From positions 1 through 29,247 of the forward strand of contig WFQA01000199.1 of NCBI GenBank assembly GCA_015487255.1: a DNA stretch of 29,247 nt. Direction: 5' to 3'. The stretch's first letter is position 1, and every line of letters begins with the position of its first letter. Below, piece after piece: positions 21,731-29,247 of this stretch. Below the pieces are notes generated by a model. That model saw only the letters and a list, made by a program, of their open reading frames with translations. It searched no databases and was not told where the DNA came from. Both the position numbers and the translations under genes were made by a program. This DNA is from Paracoccaceae bacterium (GTDB taxonomy: Bacteria > Pseudomonadota > Alphaproteobacteria > Rhodobacterales > Rhodobacteraceae).

Positions 21731-23391
21731 TCCAGCCGGTAAAGCACCATCAGGTTGGAGCGGTAAACCTCCCGCAACTCATAATTCGCCGCTTCCACCT
21801 GCCGTAACATCTGGTCGCGCAGGCTGGGCTTGATCGCACAGATCGGCACCATCAAAAACGCCGCATTATCGATACCCGCATCATCGCCATAATACCACGG
21901 CGCCGCACCCTTCACCCGCCCGACATCGCCAAACAGCCACGAGATATTCAGCACATCGGCAGTCAGTACCGGGCGACCACGGGCAAAATCCAGCGCCTCG
22001 ATCTGGCGCGCCATGGCCAGGGGCATCGGCACCACGGTTTCATTGGCCCGACAGTTGGGAAAGCTAAAACCGTTGACCACCACCGGCTCAACCTCGGGCA
22101 GCAATTCGGGCATGCCGTCCATCTTGCGCCGCACCGCCGCATTCAACACCCGCGTTTCAGGCAGCCATATATCCGCCACCGCATCGGGGATCGGCAGTTT
22201 CATAAACCCCTCGGTCGAGGCAAAAGCCGCGCGCACCGGCGAGGTGGCCATGGTAATAAATGACGGGAAAACCACTGTGAGTGCGACCACGATCAGCGCC
22301 AATATACTTTGGCGCGCCGGCAGGCCAAACAAGGTTCGCTCGGCCGCATCCGGCAGGTTGACCCAGAGATAGATAATGATCAAAAACAGCCATTTGGGGT
22401 CATTCCCCCAGTTTTGATAGGTGATATAGGCAAAAACAGGTGCCAGTATCAAAATTACCAGCCCCTGCTCCATATGCCCGGATTTGCGAAACACCAGTAA
22501 AGCGGCCAGCAACACCAGCGAGCCGCTCAGGGCCTGGGGGCTGGCGATCACGCTCAAAAAGCTCTCGCCCGCCGTCGTGCGCCCGGAATTTTCAGTCGTC
22601 ACGCTCAGCAGATCGGCAAAATAGGCGGCAAAGAATTCAGGCCCCAGCCAGGCAACCAGCAAAGCCCCGATCACCCCGCCGACCAACAAAGCCGCCCCTG
22701 CCAGGCGTGCTCTTTTCTGCGCCAGCAATATCAGCACAATCGCCGGGGCCAGCGGCGCAAAAAAGGTCATTTTCAGCATCGCCAGAGCTGCCATGCCGGT
22801 GCCGATCAGCAGAGGGGCCAGCCAGCGCTCGAAAATATCCACCCGGGCAGGCAGCAGCACCACCATCAATACCAGCAGCGTAACCGCCCAGCCCCAGCGG
22901 TTATAAAACATCGAAAGCGAAATCGTGCTGGCCGCGCCGCCATAAACCACCGCCGTCAGCAGCACCAGCATCACCACCCCGAAAAACAGCGCTTGACGCA
23001 GGCGCAACCGGCTGGCTCCGACCCACCAGATTGCCGGCAAAAGCAAGGTGGCGATCAGCATGTTGGCCAGCAGCGTGGCCTTGCCTATTTTGAAGCCCAG
23101 CGCCAGAAACCCGGCAACCGGGGCAAAGCCCAATATCCCGATCGGGGTCATGAAATCCAGGTGCGGCATCTCGCCATCCACCATGCGCAGGCTGGCATCG
23201 AGCATATGCAGCAAATCACCCTCATGGCCGGTAATGGTCAGCCCTTCGGGCAACAGGGTAAGGGCTGCCTGCAATGAGAGCAGTGCAAAAATAAATAGCC
23301 CGTATCGGACGGCTTCTGTGCTGGAAATGACCTTACCCTCATCTTGCTGGTTTGCGCGACTATAGCCGATAACCAATGGAAAAAAACCCAT
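21718..23391 (-). CDS. multi-pass membrane protein, GT-C glycosyltransferase-like
   Basis: A 557-residue protein with roughly ten membrane helices between residues 28 and 390 and a soluble C-terminal part of about 160 residues. After the first helix, the loop ITGHEGDLLHMLDASLRMVD (acidic pair Glu57/Asp59) and GEMPHLDFMTPIG (73-85) resemble the first periplasmic loop of GT-C enzymes, where acidic residues act in polyprenyl-phosphate-sugar transfer. No specific family could be named. A glycosyltransferase acting on the pilus or envelope glycan is possible; O-antigen-related membrane protein is an alternative. The start ATG lacks a clear Shine-Dalgarno. The 3' end overlaps tadV on the opposite strand. 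Confidence 0.7.
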   Translation of the reverse strand: MGFFPLVIGYSRANQQDEGKVISSTEAVRYGLFIFALLSLQAALTLLPEGLTITGHEGDLLHMLDASLRMVDGEMPHLDFMTPIGILGFAPVAGFLALGFKIGKATLLANMLIATLLLPAIWWVGASRLRLRQALFFGVVMLVLLTAVVYGGAASTISLSMFYNRWGWAVTLLVLMVVLLPARVDIFERWLAPLLIGTGMAALAMLKMTFFAPLAPAIVLILLAQKRARLAGAALLVGGVIGALLVAWLGPEFFAAYFADLLSVTTENSGRTTAGESFLSVIASPQALSGSLVLLAALLVFRKSGHMEQGLVILILAPVFAYITYQNWGNDPKWLFLIIIYLWVNLPDAAERTLFGLPARQSILALIVVALTVVFPSFITMATSPVRAAFASTEGFMKLPIPDAVADIWLPETRVLNAAVRRKMDGMPELLPEVEPVVVNGFSFPNCRANETVVPMPLAMARQIEALDFARGRPVLTADVLNISWLFGDVGRVKGAAPWYYGDDAGIDNAAFLMVPICAIKPSLRDQMLRQVEAANYELREVYRSNLMVLYRLDQAD

Positions 23392-23464
23392 GATTCAAAC
23401 CAGCTGCTTGCCAGCCACCCCAAGGGCGAGGTAAACTGCACCACCAAAACCACGGGGACCACCA

Positions 23465-24766
23465 ATGATAACCACCACACCGATGCCCACCGCCCCAAAA
23501 ACGCTGGCTGATCTGGGCATCAACACCACCTTGCTGCGTGAAATTTTGCTCAAAACCATTATCCGGCGCAATCTGGAAAATGTGATCGATATTGCGGAAT
23601 CCCTGCGGGTATCTGTGCCCATTGCCCAGGAGTTGCTGGAAATCACCCGCGACCAAAACATGATCGAAACCCTTGGGGCCTCGCGCTATGAAGACCCGAA
23701 GCTGATGCGCTACAAGCTGACCGATGCCGGGCGACAAACCGCGCTCGATGCCCTGGCGCAATCGGAGTATTTTGGCGCGGTGCCGGTGCCGCTTGAGGTT
23801 TATAAAAAGCAGGTCTTGGCCCAGTCGATCCGCGATGCGGCTGTTTCGCGTGATGTGCTCGAAGAAAGCATGAGCCATTTGATCATTGATGATCATATGT
23901 TCCAGCAGCTTGGCCCGGCGGTGAACTCACCGCGCTCGGTGCTGTTTTATGGCCCGCCGGGCAATGGTAAATCATCGATAGCAGACGGGATCCGCAACGC
24001 CTATACCGATAATATCTACGTGCCTGAGTTCATTGAATATGGCGGTAATGTGATCTCGCTATATGACCCGCTGATTCACCACAAGATCGAGGAAGACGAG
24101 CAAGACCCGACCGCGCTTCGCCTTGGCGGCCATGGCCATGACAAGCGCTATATCCTGTGTAAGCGCCCCACGGTTATCACCGGTGGCGAGTTGACGATGG
24201 ATATGCTCGACCTCAATTTCAACCCGGTTTCACGCACTTACCAAGCCCCTTTGCAGCTCAAATCATCGGGCGGGGTGTTTATTGTGGATGACCTTGGCCG
24301 CCAATCCACCCCGCCGCAAACCCTGATCAACCGCTGGATCGTGCCGATGGAATCGGGTTTTGATATTCTGACCCTGCAATCCGGGCAAAAGTTTACCGTG
24401 CCGTTTGATACCAAGGTGATGTTTTCCACCAACTTCGCCCCAAACAAGATATTTGACGGTGCTGCCCTGCGCCGGGTGCATTACAAGATCTTTGTCGGCA
24501 ACCCGAGCCGGGAGGAGTTTATCAAGATATTCATTCTGACCGTTGGGCGCTATCCTATCGAGTTCAAAGAAGAAGTGCTTAGCCATCTGCTGGTGGAATG
24601 CTACCCGAAGGTTGATAACGAATACGCCGCCTATCACCCCACTTTTCTGATCGAACAGATGATTTCAAGCTGCCGTTATGAGGGGATAGAGCCGCAAATG
24701 TCGGTTGGATTGGTTGAAAAGGCCTGGCAGCACCTGTTCATCAAAGAAAGTGAAAACCGGTTGTGA
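23465..24766 (+). CDS. AAA ATPase with N-terminal helix-turn-helix-like region
   Basis: A 433-residue protein. Residues about 15-100 are helical and look like a winged-helix or helix-turn-helix unit (IRRNLENVIDIAESLRVSVP ... MRYKLTDAGRQTALDAL). The AAA core follows: Walker A GPPGNGKSS (163-171), Walker B VFIVDDLG (271-278), sensor-like VMFSTNF (318-324) and an arginine-finger candidate LRRVHYK (335-341). It is not a response-regulator type NtrC protein, since no GAFTGA loop is visible. It is divergent from the GT-C-like gene and just beyond the Tad genes, so a role in pilus control or assembly is possible but unproven. GGGGA lies 7 bases before the ATG; an in-frame ATG at 23483 is an alternative. 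Confidence 0.75.
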   Translation: MITTTPMPTAPKTLADLGINTTLLREILLKTIIRRNLENVIDIAESLRVSVPIAQELLEITRDQNMIETLGASRYEDPKLMRYKLTDAGRQTALDALAQSEYFGAVPVPLEVYKKQVLAQSIRDAAVSRDVLEESMSHLIIDDHMFQQLGPAVNSPRSVLFYGPPGNGKSSIADGIRNAYTDNIYVPEFIEYGGNVISLYDPLIHHKIEEDEQDPTALRLGGHGHDKRYILCKRPTVITGGELTMDMLDLNFNPVSRTYQAPLQLKSSGGVFIVDDLGRQSTPPQTLINRWIVPMESGFDILTLQSGQKFTVPFDTKVMFSTNFAPNKIFDGAALRRVHYKIFVGNPSREEFIKIFILTVGRYPIEFKEEVLSHLLVECYPKVDNEYAAYHPTFLIEQMISSCRYEGIEPQMSVGLVEKAWQHLFIKESENRL

Positions 24767-24768
24767 GC

Positions 24769-24789
24769 GGTGCGTGGAGACCACGCACC
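24769..24789. repeat. palindrome GGTGCGTGG-AGA-CCACGCACC, REP-like
   Basis: A perfect 9-bp inverted repeat with a 3-base loop between convergent AAA ATPase and folD genes, followed by CTACGG. There is no T-tract. Palindromes built on GGTGCGTG/CACGCACC with a flanking CCTAC are familiar to me as dispersed intergenic elements in Rhodobacterales-type genomes. It may also help end both transcripts. Confidence 0.5.
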
Positions 24790-24818
24790 CTACGGATCTG
24801 TGCATCAACTTCTTTTGC

Positions 24819-25715
24819 CTAAGCGGTCAGCCCTTCTGGCTCTTCCAGCCCGTTGATCCGGCTGCAGGCGGTTACGGTATTGGCCAGCAGGCAGGCGATG
24901 GTCATTGGCCCCACGCCGCCGGGCACGGGGGTAATCGCTCCGGCCACGGCGCTGGCGCTGGCAAAATCCACATCTCCCACAAGGCGCATCTTGCCCGCGC
25001 CGCGTTCGGGTGCGGCAACCCGGTTGATGCCAACATCGATCACCGTCGCACCGGGCTTGACCCAATCGCCGGTGATCATCTCGGCCCGCCCCACGGCGGC
25101 CACCAGAATATCGGCGCGCTTACAAAGCGCTTCAATATCGCGGGTGCGCGAATGGGCGATGGTAACGGTGCAGCTATCCTTGAGCAGCAGCGTCGCCATT
25201 GGTTTGCCCACGATATTGGAGCGCCCGACCACCACCGCATTCAGCCCCGACAGGCTGCCATGGCGCGCCCGCAGCAGCATCAAGCAGCCCAGCGGCGTGC
25301 AGGGCACCATGGATTTCTGCCCGGTCGCCAGCAGCCCGACATTGGAAATATGAAAACCGTCCACATCCTTTTCAGGTGCAATCGCGTTGATCACCTTGCT
25401 CTCGTCAATATGGTCTGGCACCGGGAGCTGGCATAAAATACCGTGCACGGCGGGGTCGGCATTCAGCCGCTTGATCAGGGTCAGCACCTCGGCCTCGGGG
25501 GTATCAGCGGGCAATTTATGCTCAAAGCTGTTCATGCCCGTTTCAAGGGTTTGCTTGCCCTTGTTGCGCACATAAACCTCGCTTGCCGGATCCTCGCCCA
25601 CCAGAATCACCGCCAGGCCGGGGGTGATACCAGCCGTTTTCAGCCGTGCCACATGGGCCGCCACCTTTTCGCGCACCGTGGCCGCAAAAGCCTTGCCGTC
25701 AATTATATCCGCCAT
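24819..25715 (-). CDS. folD: bifunctional methylenetetrahydrofolate dehydrogenase/cyclohydrolase
   Basis: Interconverts 5,10-methylene-THF, 5,10-methenyl-THF and 10-formyl-THF with NADP. At 298 residues it is the normal FolD length. Signatures are the catalytic segment SEVYVRNKGKQTLETGM (Tyr48, Lys52/Lys54 region), GILCQLPVPDHID, EKDVDGFHISNVGLL, the dinucleotide-binding GRSNIVGKPMATLLL, CTVTIAHSRT, and the family-specific end GAITPVPGGVGPMTIACLL. It lies 9 bases after the secreted-protein gene and downstream of fhs, so the three are probably cotranscribed. Confidence 0.96.
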   Translation of the reverse strand: MADIIDGKAFAATVREKVAAHVARLKTAGITPGLAVILVGEDPASEVYVRNKGKQTLETGMNSFEHKLPADTPEAEVLTLIKRLNADPAVHGILCQLPVPDHIDESKVINAIAPEKDVDGFHISNVGLLATGQKSMVPCTPLGCLMLLRARHGSLSGLNAVVVGRSNIVGKPMATLLLKDSCTVTIAHSRTRDIEALCKRADILVAAVGRAEMITGDWVKPGATVIDVGINRVAAPERGAGKMRLVGDVDFASASAVAGAITPVPGGVGPMTIACLLANTVTACSRINGLEEPEGLTA

Positions 25716-25724
25716 ATTCTGCCC

Positions 25725-26447
25725 CTAATTTCCACCGAGTTCGGTTATCACCAGATCATCATTATATATCACACCGCTGGTCATGGAAGGCGGTGCGTAC
25801 AGCCCGAAATGCGCCTGAGTAAACAGCCCGTTGCCATTGCGCACCGGCGCTTCGGAAACCAGCACATCATTCTGCCACAGCCTGGCATAGCCCTCTTCCT
25901 CGTCAAAATGCAGCTCGACACTCAGCTTCACCCATTCGCGCATCGGAAATTTTATATCCTCGGTCTGGAAGGTATATTCCGCCTTGCTGTTGGTTGGCAC
26001 ATGCATCAGGTGCACGACCCCCTGATCGCTGAGATTGACCAGCACCGGGTCCCAGGTATCGCGGGTGGTATAGTCAAGCGTGGCAAAGCTGAACCACTCG
26101 CCGGGTTTGATCTCCATATCCAGCCAGACCCAAAACTCGATCATCACCGGGGTTTGAAACGCCCCGCCGGGCAGCTTGTAAAGCTGGATGGTCGGGTAGC
26201 CGCGATGGTTGTTATTGGTCAGCCATGTGCTGCGCCGGTTTTGCCCATAAATCCAGCCTTTATGGGCAAAACGGCCCGAGCGCACCTGCTCCTCTGAAAG
26301 CTCGTGCGAGGAGGTGCCCTTGTAATTTTGCGGCGTGATGTAAAAACCGTCAAAATCGCTGACACGCTCGAAGCTGGTGGAAAACACCCGCTGTTGCGCC
26401 ACGGCCTGTGTGCCGGCCAGCGCCAGCAAGATCAGTAAAAACCGCAT
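25725..26447 (-). CDS. secreted jelly-roll (polysaccharide lyase-like) protein
   Basis: A 240-residue protein with a signal peptide (MRFLLILLALAGTQAVAQQ, cleavage after AVA). The mature part is rich in beta-strand-like, aromatic sequence: YKGTSSHELSEEQVRSGRFA, MIEFWVWLDMEIKPGEWFSF, EWVKLSVELHFDEEEGYARL and FGLYAPPSMTSGVIYNDDLV. This pattern of a concanavalin-like sandwich is seen in heparin-lyase-type proteins (PF14099), though catalytic residues cannot be assigned. The ATG at 26447 overlaps the fhs stop (TGATG); the TTG one codon earlier is less likely. Finding an exported protein coupled to a folate enzyme is unexpected. Confidence 0.75.
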   Translation of the reverse strand: MRFLLILLALAGTQAVAQQRVFSTSFERVSDFDGFYITPQNYKGTSSHELSEEQVRSGRFAHKGWIYGQNRRSTWLTNNNHRGYPTIQLYKLPGGAFQTPVMIEFWVWLDMEIKPGEWFSFATLDYTTRDTWDPVLVNLSDQGVVHLMHVPTNSKAEYTFQTEDIKFPMREWVKLSVELHFDEEEGYARLWQNDVLVSEAPVRNGNGLFTQAHFGLYAPPSMTSGVIYNDDLVITELGGN

Positions 26448-28123
26448 CAAAACAGCCCCTCGATCTCGCCGGCATCATTCAGGTGGATGCTCTTGGCTGC
26501 CGGGTTGCGCGGCAGGCCGGGCATGGTCATGATCGCACCGCAAATCACCACGATAAACCCGGCACCGGCCGAAAGCCGCACCTCGCGCACCGGCATTGAG
26601 TGGCCGGTGGGCGCGCCGCGCAGGTCCGGGTCGGTGGAAAAGCTGTATTGGGTTTTCGCCATGCAGACCGGCAAATGCCCATAGCCCGCCGCCTCCCAAT
26701 CGCGCAGCTGCTGGCGGATTTTCTTGTCGGCCAGCACCTCGTCAGCGCGATAGATGCGCTTGGCGATGGTTTCTATTTTTTCAAACAGCGGCATCTCGTC
26801 GGGGTAAAGCGGAGCGAATTGCGCCACATTGGCCTCGGCGATTTCCGCCACCCGCTCGGCCAGTTCCCTGGTTCCTGCCCCGCCCTTCTCCCAATGTTTG
26901 CACAGGATCGCTTCCGAGCCATGGCTGCGCGCATAGGCATTTATCGCCTCGACCTCGGCCTCGGTATCGCTGACAAAATGGTTGATCGCCACCACCACCG
27001 GCACGCCAAATGATTTCAGGTTTTCGATATGCCGCCCCATATTGGCGCAGCCCTCAACCACCGCATTCACGTTCTCCTCATCAAGCTCGGCCCGCGCCAC
27101 GCCGCCATTCATCTTGGAGGCCCGCACCGTGGCCACCAGCACCACCACATCAGGCGAAATCCCGGCCTTGCGGCACTTGATATTCATGAATTTCTCGGCC
27201 CCGAGATCAGCACCAAAACCGGCTTCGGTCACCACATAATCGCTTATTTTCAGGGCCAGCTTGGTGGCGATAACCGAATTGCAGCCATGGGCGATATTGG
27301 CAAACGGGCCGCCATGCACCAGTGCGGGGTTGTTCTCCAGCGTCTGCACCAGGTTGGGTTGCATCGCTTGTTGCAGCAGCACAGTCATCGCACCATCCGC
27401 CTCGATATCGCGGCAATAGATCGGCTTGCGCTCACGGGTATAGGCAACGATGATATTCCCCAGCCGGCGCTGCAAATCCTCCAGATTATCGGCAAGGCAC
27501 AGGATCGCCATCACCTCGGAGGCCACGGTGATGTCAAACCCGGTCTGGCGGGCAAAGCCGTTGGCCACCCCGCCAAGGCTGATAACAGTATCGCGCAGCG
27601 CGCGGTCGTTCATATCCATCACCCGTTTCCACACTATCCGGCGCTCGTCGATCTCCAGCTCGTTGCCCCAGTAGATATGGTTGTCGATCATCGCGCTCAG
27701 CAGGTTATGCGCGCTGGTGATGGCATGGAAATCACCGGTGAAATGCAGGTTCATATCTTCCATCGGCACCACTTGCGCATGGCCGCCACCCGCCGCGCCA
27801 CCCTTCATGCCAAAGCAGGGGCCAAGGCTGGCCTCGCGGATACAGATGGTGGATTGCTTGCCGATCGCATTCAGCCCGTCACTCAGCCCAACGGTGGTGG
27901 TGGTTTTGCCCTCGCCCGCCGGGGTGGGGGAAATCGCGGTCACCAGTATCAGCTTGCCATTTGGCTTTTCACCCTGTGCAGCGATAAACTCGGCAGAAAT
28001 TTTGGCTTTGTCATGGCCAAAAGGCAGCAGCTCCGCCTCGGGGATGCCAAGCTTGGCCCCTATTTCCTGTATCGGCTTTTTATTGGCTTCACGGGCGATT
28101 TCTATATCGGTTTTATAGTCCAT
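26447..28123 (-). CDS. fhs: formate-tetrahydrofolate ligase
   Basis: Makes 10-formyl-THF from formate, THF and ATP. The chosen 558-residue form starts MDYKTDIEIAREANKKPIQE with GAGAGG upstream. The open frame extends 18 codons further, but that sequence is not family-like. Signatures are the P-loop SPTPAGEGKTTTTVGL (65-80), IREASLGPCFGMKGGAAGGG, MNLHFTGDFHAITSAHNLL, GGPFANIAHGCNSV and EAGFGADLGAEKF. It feeds folD downstream, so the pair links formate to methylene-THF for C1 assimilation or purine synthesis, relevant to methylated-compound metabolism in marine alphaproteobacteria. Confidence 0.97.
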   Translation of the reverse strand: MDYKTDIEIAREANKKPIQEIGAKLGIPEAELLPFGHDKAKISAEFIAAQGEKPNGKLILVTAISPTPAGEGKTTTTVGLSDGLNAIGKQSTICIREASLGPCFGMKGGAAGGGHAQVVPMEDMNLHFTGDFHAITSAHNLLSAMIDNHIYWGNELEIDERRIVWKRVMDMNDRALRDTVISLGGVANGFARQTGFDITVASEVMAILCLADNLEDLQRRLGNIIVAYTRERKPIYCRDIEADGAMTVLLQQAMQPNLVQTLENNPALVHGGPFANIAHGCNSVIATKLALKISDYVVTEAGFGADLGAEKFMNIKCRKAGISPDVVVLVATVRASKMNGGVARAELDEENVNAVVEGCANMGRHIENLKSFGVPVVVAINHFVSDTEAEVEAINAYARSHGSEAILCKHWEKGGAGTRELAERVAEIAEANVAQFAPLYPDEMPLFEKIETIAKRIYRADEVLADKKIRQQLRDWEAAGYGHLPVCMAKTQYSFSTDPDLRGAPTGHSMPVREVRLSAGAGFIVVICGAIMTMPGLPRNPAAKSIHLNDAGEIEGLF

Positions 28124-28271
28124 CTGGCACCTCTCATTGGCGGGTTTCGGCTGCCAGATCTTAGGCGCACCGGGCAAGGCGAAAGGTGGGGGTTTTGACT
28201 CAATTCAAGCCAATCCCGACCAAACCGCCTTTATTCAGGCTAGTGTGTGCTTATGTATACATCAAGCAAAA

Positions 28272-29042
28272 CTAGCGCGCGATAAGCACAATAAACTGCC
28301 GCAAAAACGGAAAGGTGCAGCCGCCATCCCGCGCCAGAGGGTAAGCTTGCAGCAATGCCTCATCATAGGCCACCAAAAACCGCTTCTGCTCAGATTCATC
28401 AAGCCTGGCCAAAATAGGCCGCGCCGCAGTAGACATGGTAAACCGCCGCACCGGATGCCCCTCTCCCGCCGCGAGATATTGAAAATAGCTGGTCTCCCAA
28501 ATGTTCAATTCCCCCAAAGGGGCCAGCGCTTCAGCCAGCTTTTGTGGTGGGGCAACCGGTGGCGAATAAGCCCTGTAATCAAACCGGTCGGGGAAAAACG
28601 CCTGCGCCAACTCGCGCAACAGCACATGGCTCGGGGCAGCAAATTGCCGGGGCATCTGCACCGCCAGCACCCCGCCCGCTGGCAGCATCGAGGCCAGCTT
28701 GGGGAAAAGCACCCCATGCCCGGGCAGCCAATGCAGCGCGGCATTGCTGAAAATCAGCGCCGCCTCTCCCTGCCATTTGGCAATATCCAGCTCTTCCAGC
28801 TTGTTATAATGGCCGGTCTTGGCGGCTTCGGCCAGCATCGAAGCCGAGTTATCCACCCCGCGCAACCGCCGCGCAAAACGCGCTTTCAGCGCCGCGCCCA
28901 CCACCCCGTTGCCACAGCCAAGGTCCACAATATCACCCTTGGGCAAGGCCGGCACCTGCGCCAATAAATCAAGCGCCGGGCGCAAACGCAAATCCCGAAA
29001 CCTGGCATAGATCTCGGGATTCCAGTCTTGCTGATTGCGCAT
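28272..29042 (-). CDS. tam: trans-aconitate 2-methyltransferase
   Basis: SAM-dependent methyltransferase that esterifies trans-aconitate, a spontaneous aconitate isomer that inhibits aconitase. At 256 residues it matches the family (about 252 in E. coli). Diagnostic are the N-terminus QQDWNPEIYARFRDLRLRPALDLLAQVP, the SAM motif VDLGCGNG (39-46), LIFSNAALHWLPGH and LAVQMPRQFAAPSHVLLREL. It starts 3 bases after the ftsH stop on the same strand, so it is probably expressed with ftsH. The following 148 bases to fhs contain no gene. Confidence 0.92.
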   Translation of the reverse strand: MRNQQDWNPEIYARFRDLRLRPALDLLAQVPALPKGDIVDLGCGNGVVGAALKARFARRLRGVDNSASMLAEAAKTGHYNKLEELDIAKWQGEAALIFSNAALHWLPGHGVLFPKLASMLPAGGVLAVQMPRQFAAPSHVLLRELAQAFFPDRFDYRAYSPPVAPPQKLAEALAPLGELNIWETSYFQYLAAGEGHPVRRFTMSTAARPILARLDESEQKRFLVAYDEALLQAYPLARDGGCTFPFLRQFIVLIAR

Positions 29043-29045
29043 GAT

Positions 29046-29247
29046 CTAGCCCTGCGGCTGCGGCTCCATGCCACCATCACCTTTCGGCTTCTTCGCGGCT
29101 TTTGGAATCGCGGTGATCGAGCCGGAATCATCACTGGCAGGGCCGCTATCGTCATCATCCATTTTCAACGGCGGCTCGCCGCGCATCACTCGCTGAATCT
29201 CGTCACCGGTCAGGGTCTCGTATTCCAGCAGGCCCTGCGCCAGCCGC
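29046..29247 (-). CDS. ftsH: ATP-dependent zinc metalloprotease FtsH, C-terminal end only
   Basis: Only the last 66 or so codons lie in the window; the rest is beyond the right edge. The translated end reads RLAQGLLEYETLTGDEIQRV, then MRGEPPLKMDDDDSGPAS, a proline/lysine-rich tail, and PQPQG before TAG. The segment LLEYETLTGDEI...RGEPP is the characteristic FtsH C-terminus. FtsH is a membrane-anchored AAA protease for membrane protein quality control. Its catalytic parts are not visible here, so the call rests on this tail alone. Confidence 0.88.
   Translation of the reverse strand, partial: RLAQGLLEYETLTGDEIQRVMRGEPPLKMDDDDSGPASDDSGSITAIPKAAKKPKGDGGMEPQPQG

Noticed and set aside
27029..28198. 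389-residue plus-strand frame antisense to fhs
   Set aside because: His/Arg/Gly-rich shadow of fhs, whose own motifs are complete on the minus strand.
1..29247. CRISPR arrays, tRNA/rRNA genes, insertion sequences and prophage genes
   Set aside because: No regularly spaced repeats, no recognisable RNA gene and no transposase, integrase or capsid-like frame was found on either strand.

Overview
The window looks like chromosomal DNA of an alphaproteobacterium, most likely Rhodobacterales. This rests on a pyruvate kinase gene divergent from an N-formylglutamate amidohydrolase-family gene with DUF1244 behind it, on Flp pilins of the GAVTVDW type, on long alphaproteobacterial-style Tad proteins, and on Tam next to FtsH. 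The assignment comes from remembered gene neighbourhoods, not a search. No rRNA, tRNA, CRISPR array, transposase or phage gene was seen.

Layout. (1) 1-2469, minus strand: rplT (cut by the window edge), rpmI, a 75-residue two-helix membrane protein and pyk. (2) 2731-5997, plus strand: FGase-like hydrolase, DUF1244, an orphan ZnuA-like metal-binding protein with no permease or ATPase, then both subunits of a 3-oxoacid CoA-transferase. (3) 6076-10786: an UPF0104-type membrane protein, a DprE1-like oxidase and a DprE2-like reductase on the plus strand. They converge on a minus-strand fusion of a HAD phosphatase with a UbiA-type phosphoribosyltransferase. Together these can be read as a complete route from PRPP and polyprenyl phosphate to polyprenyl-phospho-arabinofuranose. 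A perfect 20-bp inverted repeat with an 8-bp spacer lies between the converging genes. (4) 11168-21730, plus strand: a Tad/Flp pilus locus with two Flp pilins, CpaB, secretin, an OmpA-type lipoprotein and a strong terminator, then TadZ, TadA, TadB, TadC, two TPR lipoproteins and the prepilin peptidase TadV. TadE, TadF, TadG and a CpaD homologue are absent from the window. (5) 21718-23391, minus: a large membrane protein with GT-C-like features that overlaps the end of tadV; divergent from it, an AAA ATPase with a helix-turn-helix-like N-terminus. (6) 24819-28123, minus: fhs, a secreted jelly-roll-like protein and folD, tightly packed. (7) tam and the C-terminal end of ftsH at the right edge.

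The most interesting reading is that regions 3 to 5 form one functional neighbourhood: an arabinofuranose donor pathway, a candidate lipid-sugar flippase, a Tad pilus and a GT-C-like membrane protein. Type IVa pilins of some Pseudomonas aeruginosa strains are decorated with D-arabinofuranose by the GT-C enzyme TfpW, using the same donor. A comparable Flp-pilus or envelope arabinosylation system is therefore a testable inference, not something the sequence proves.
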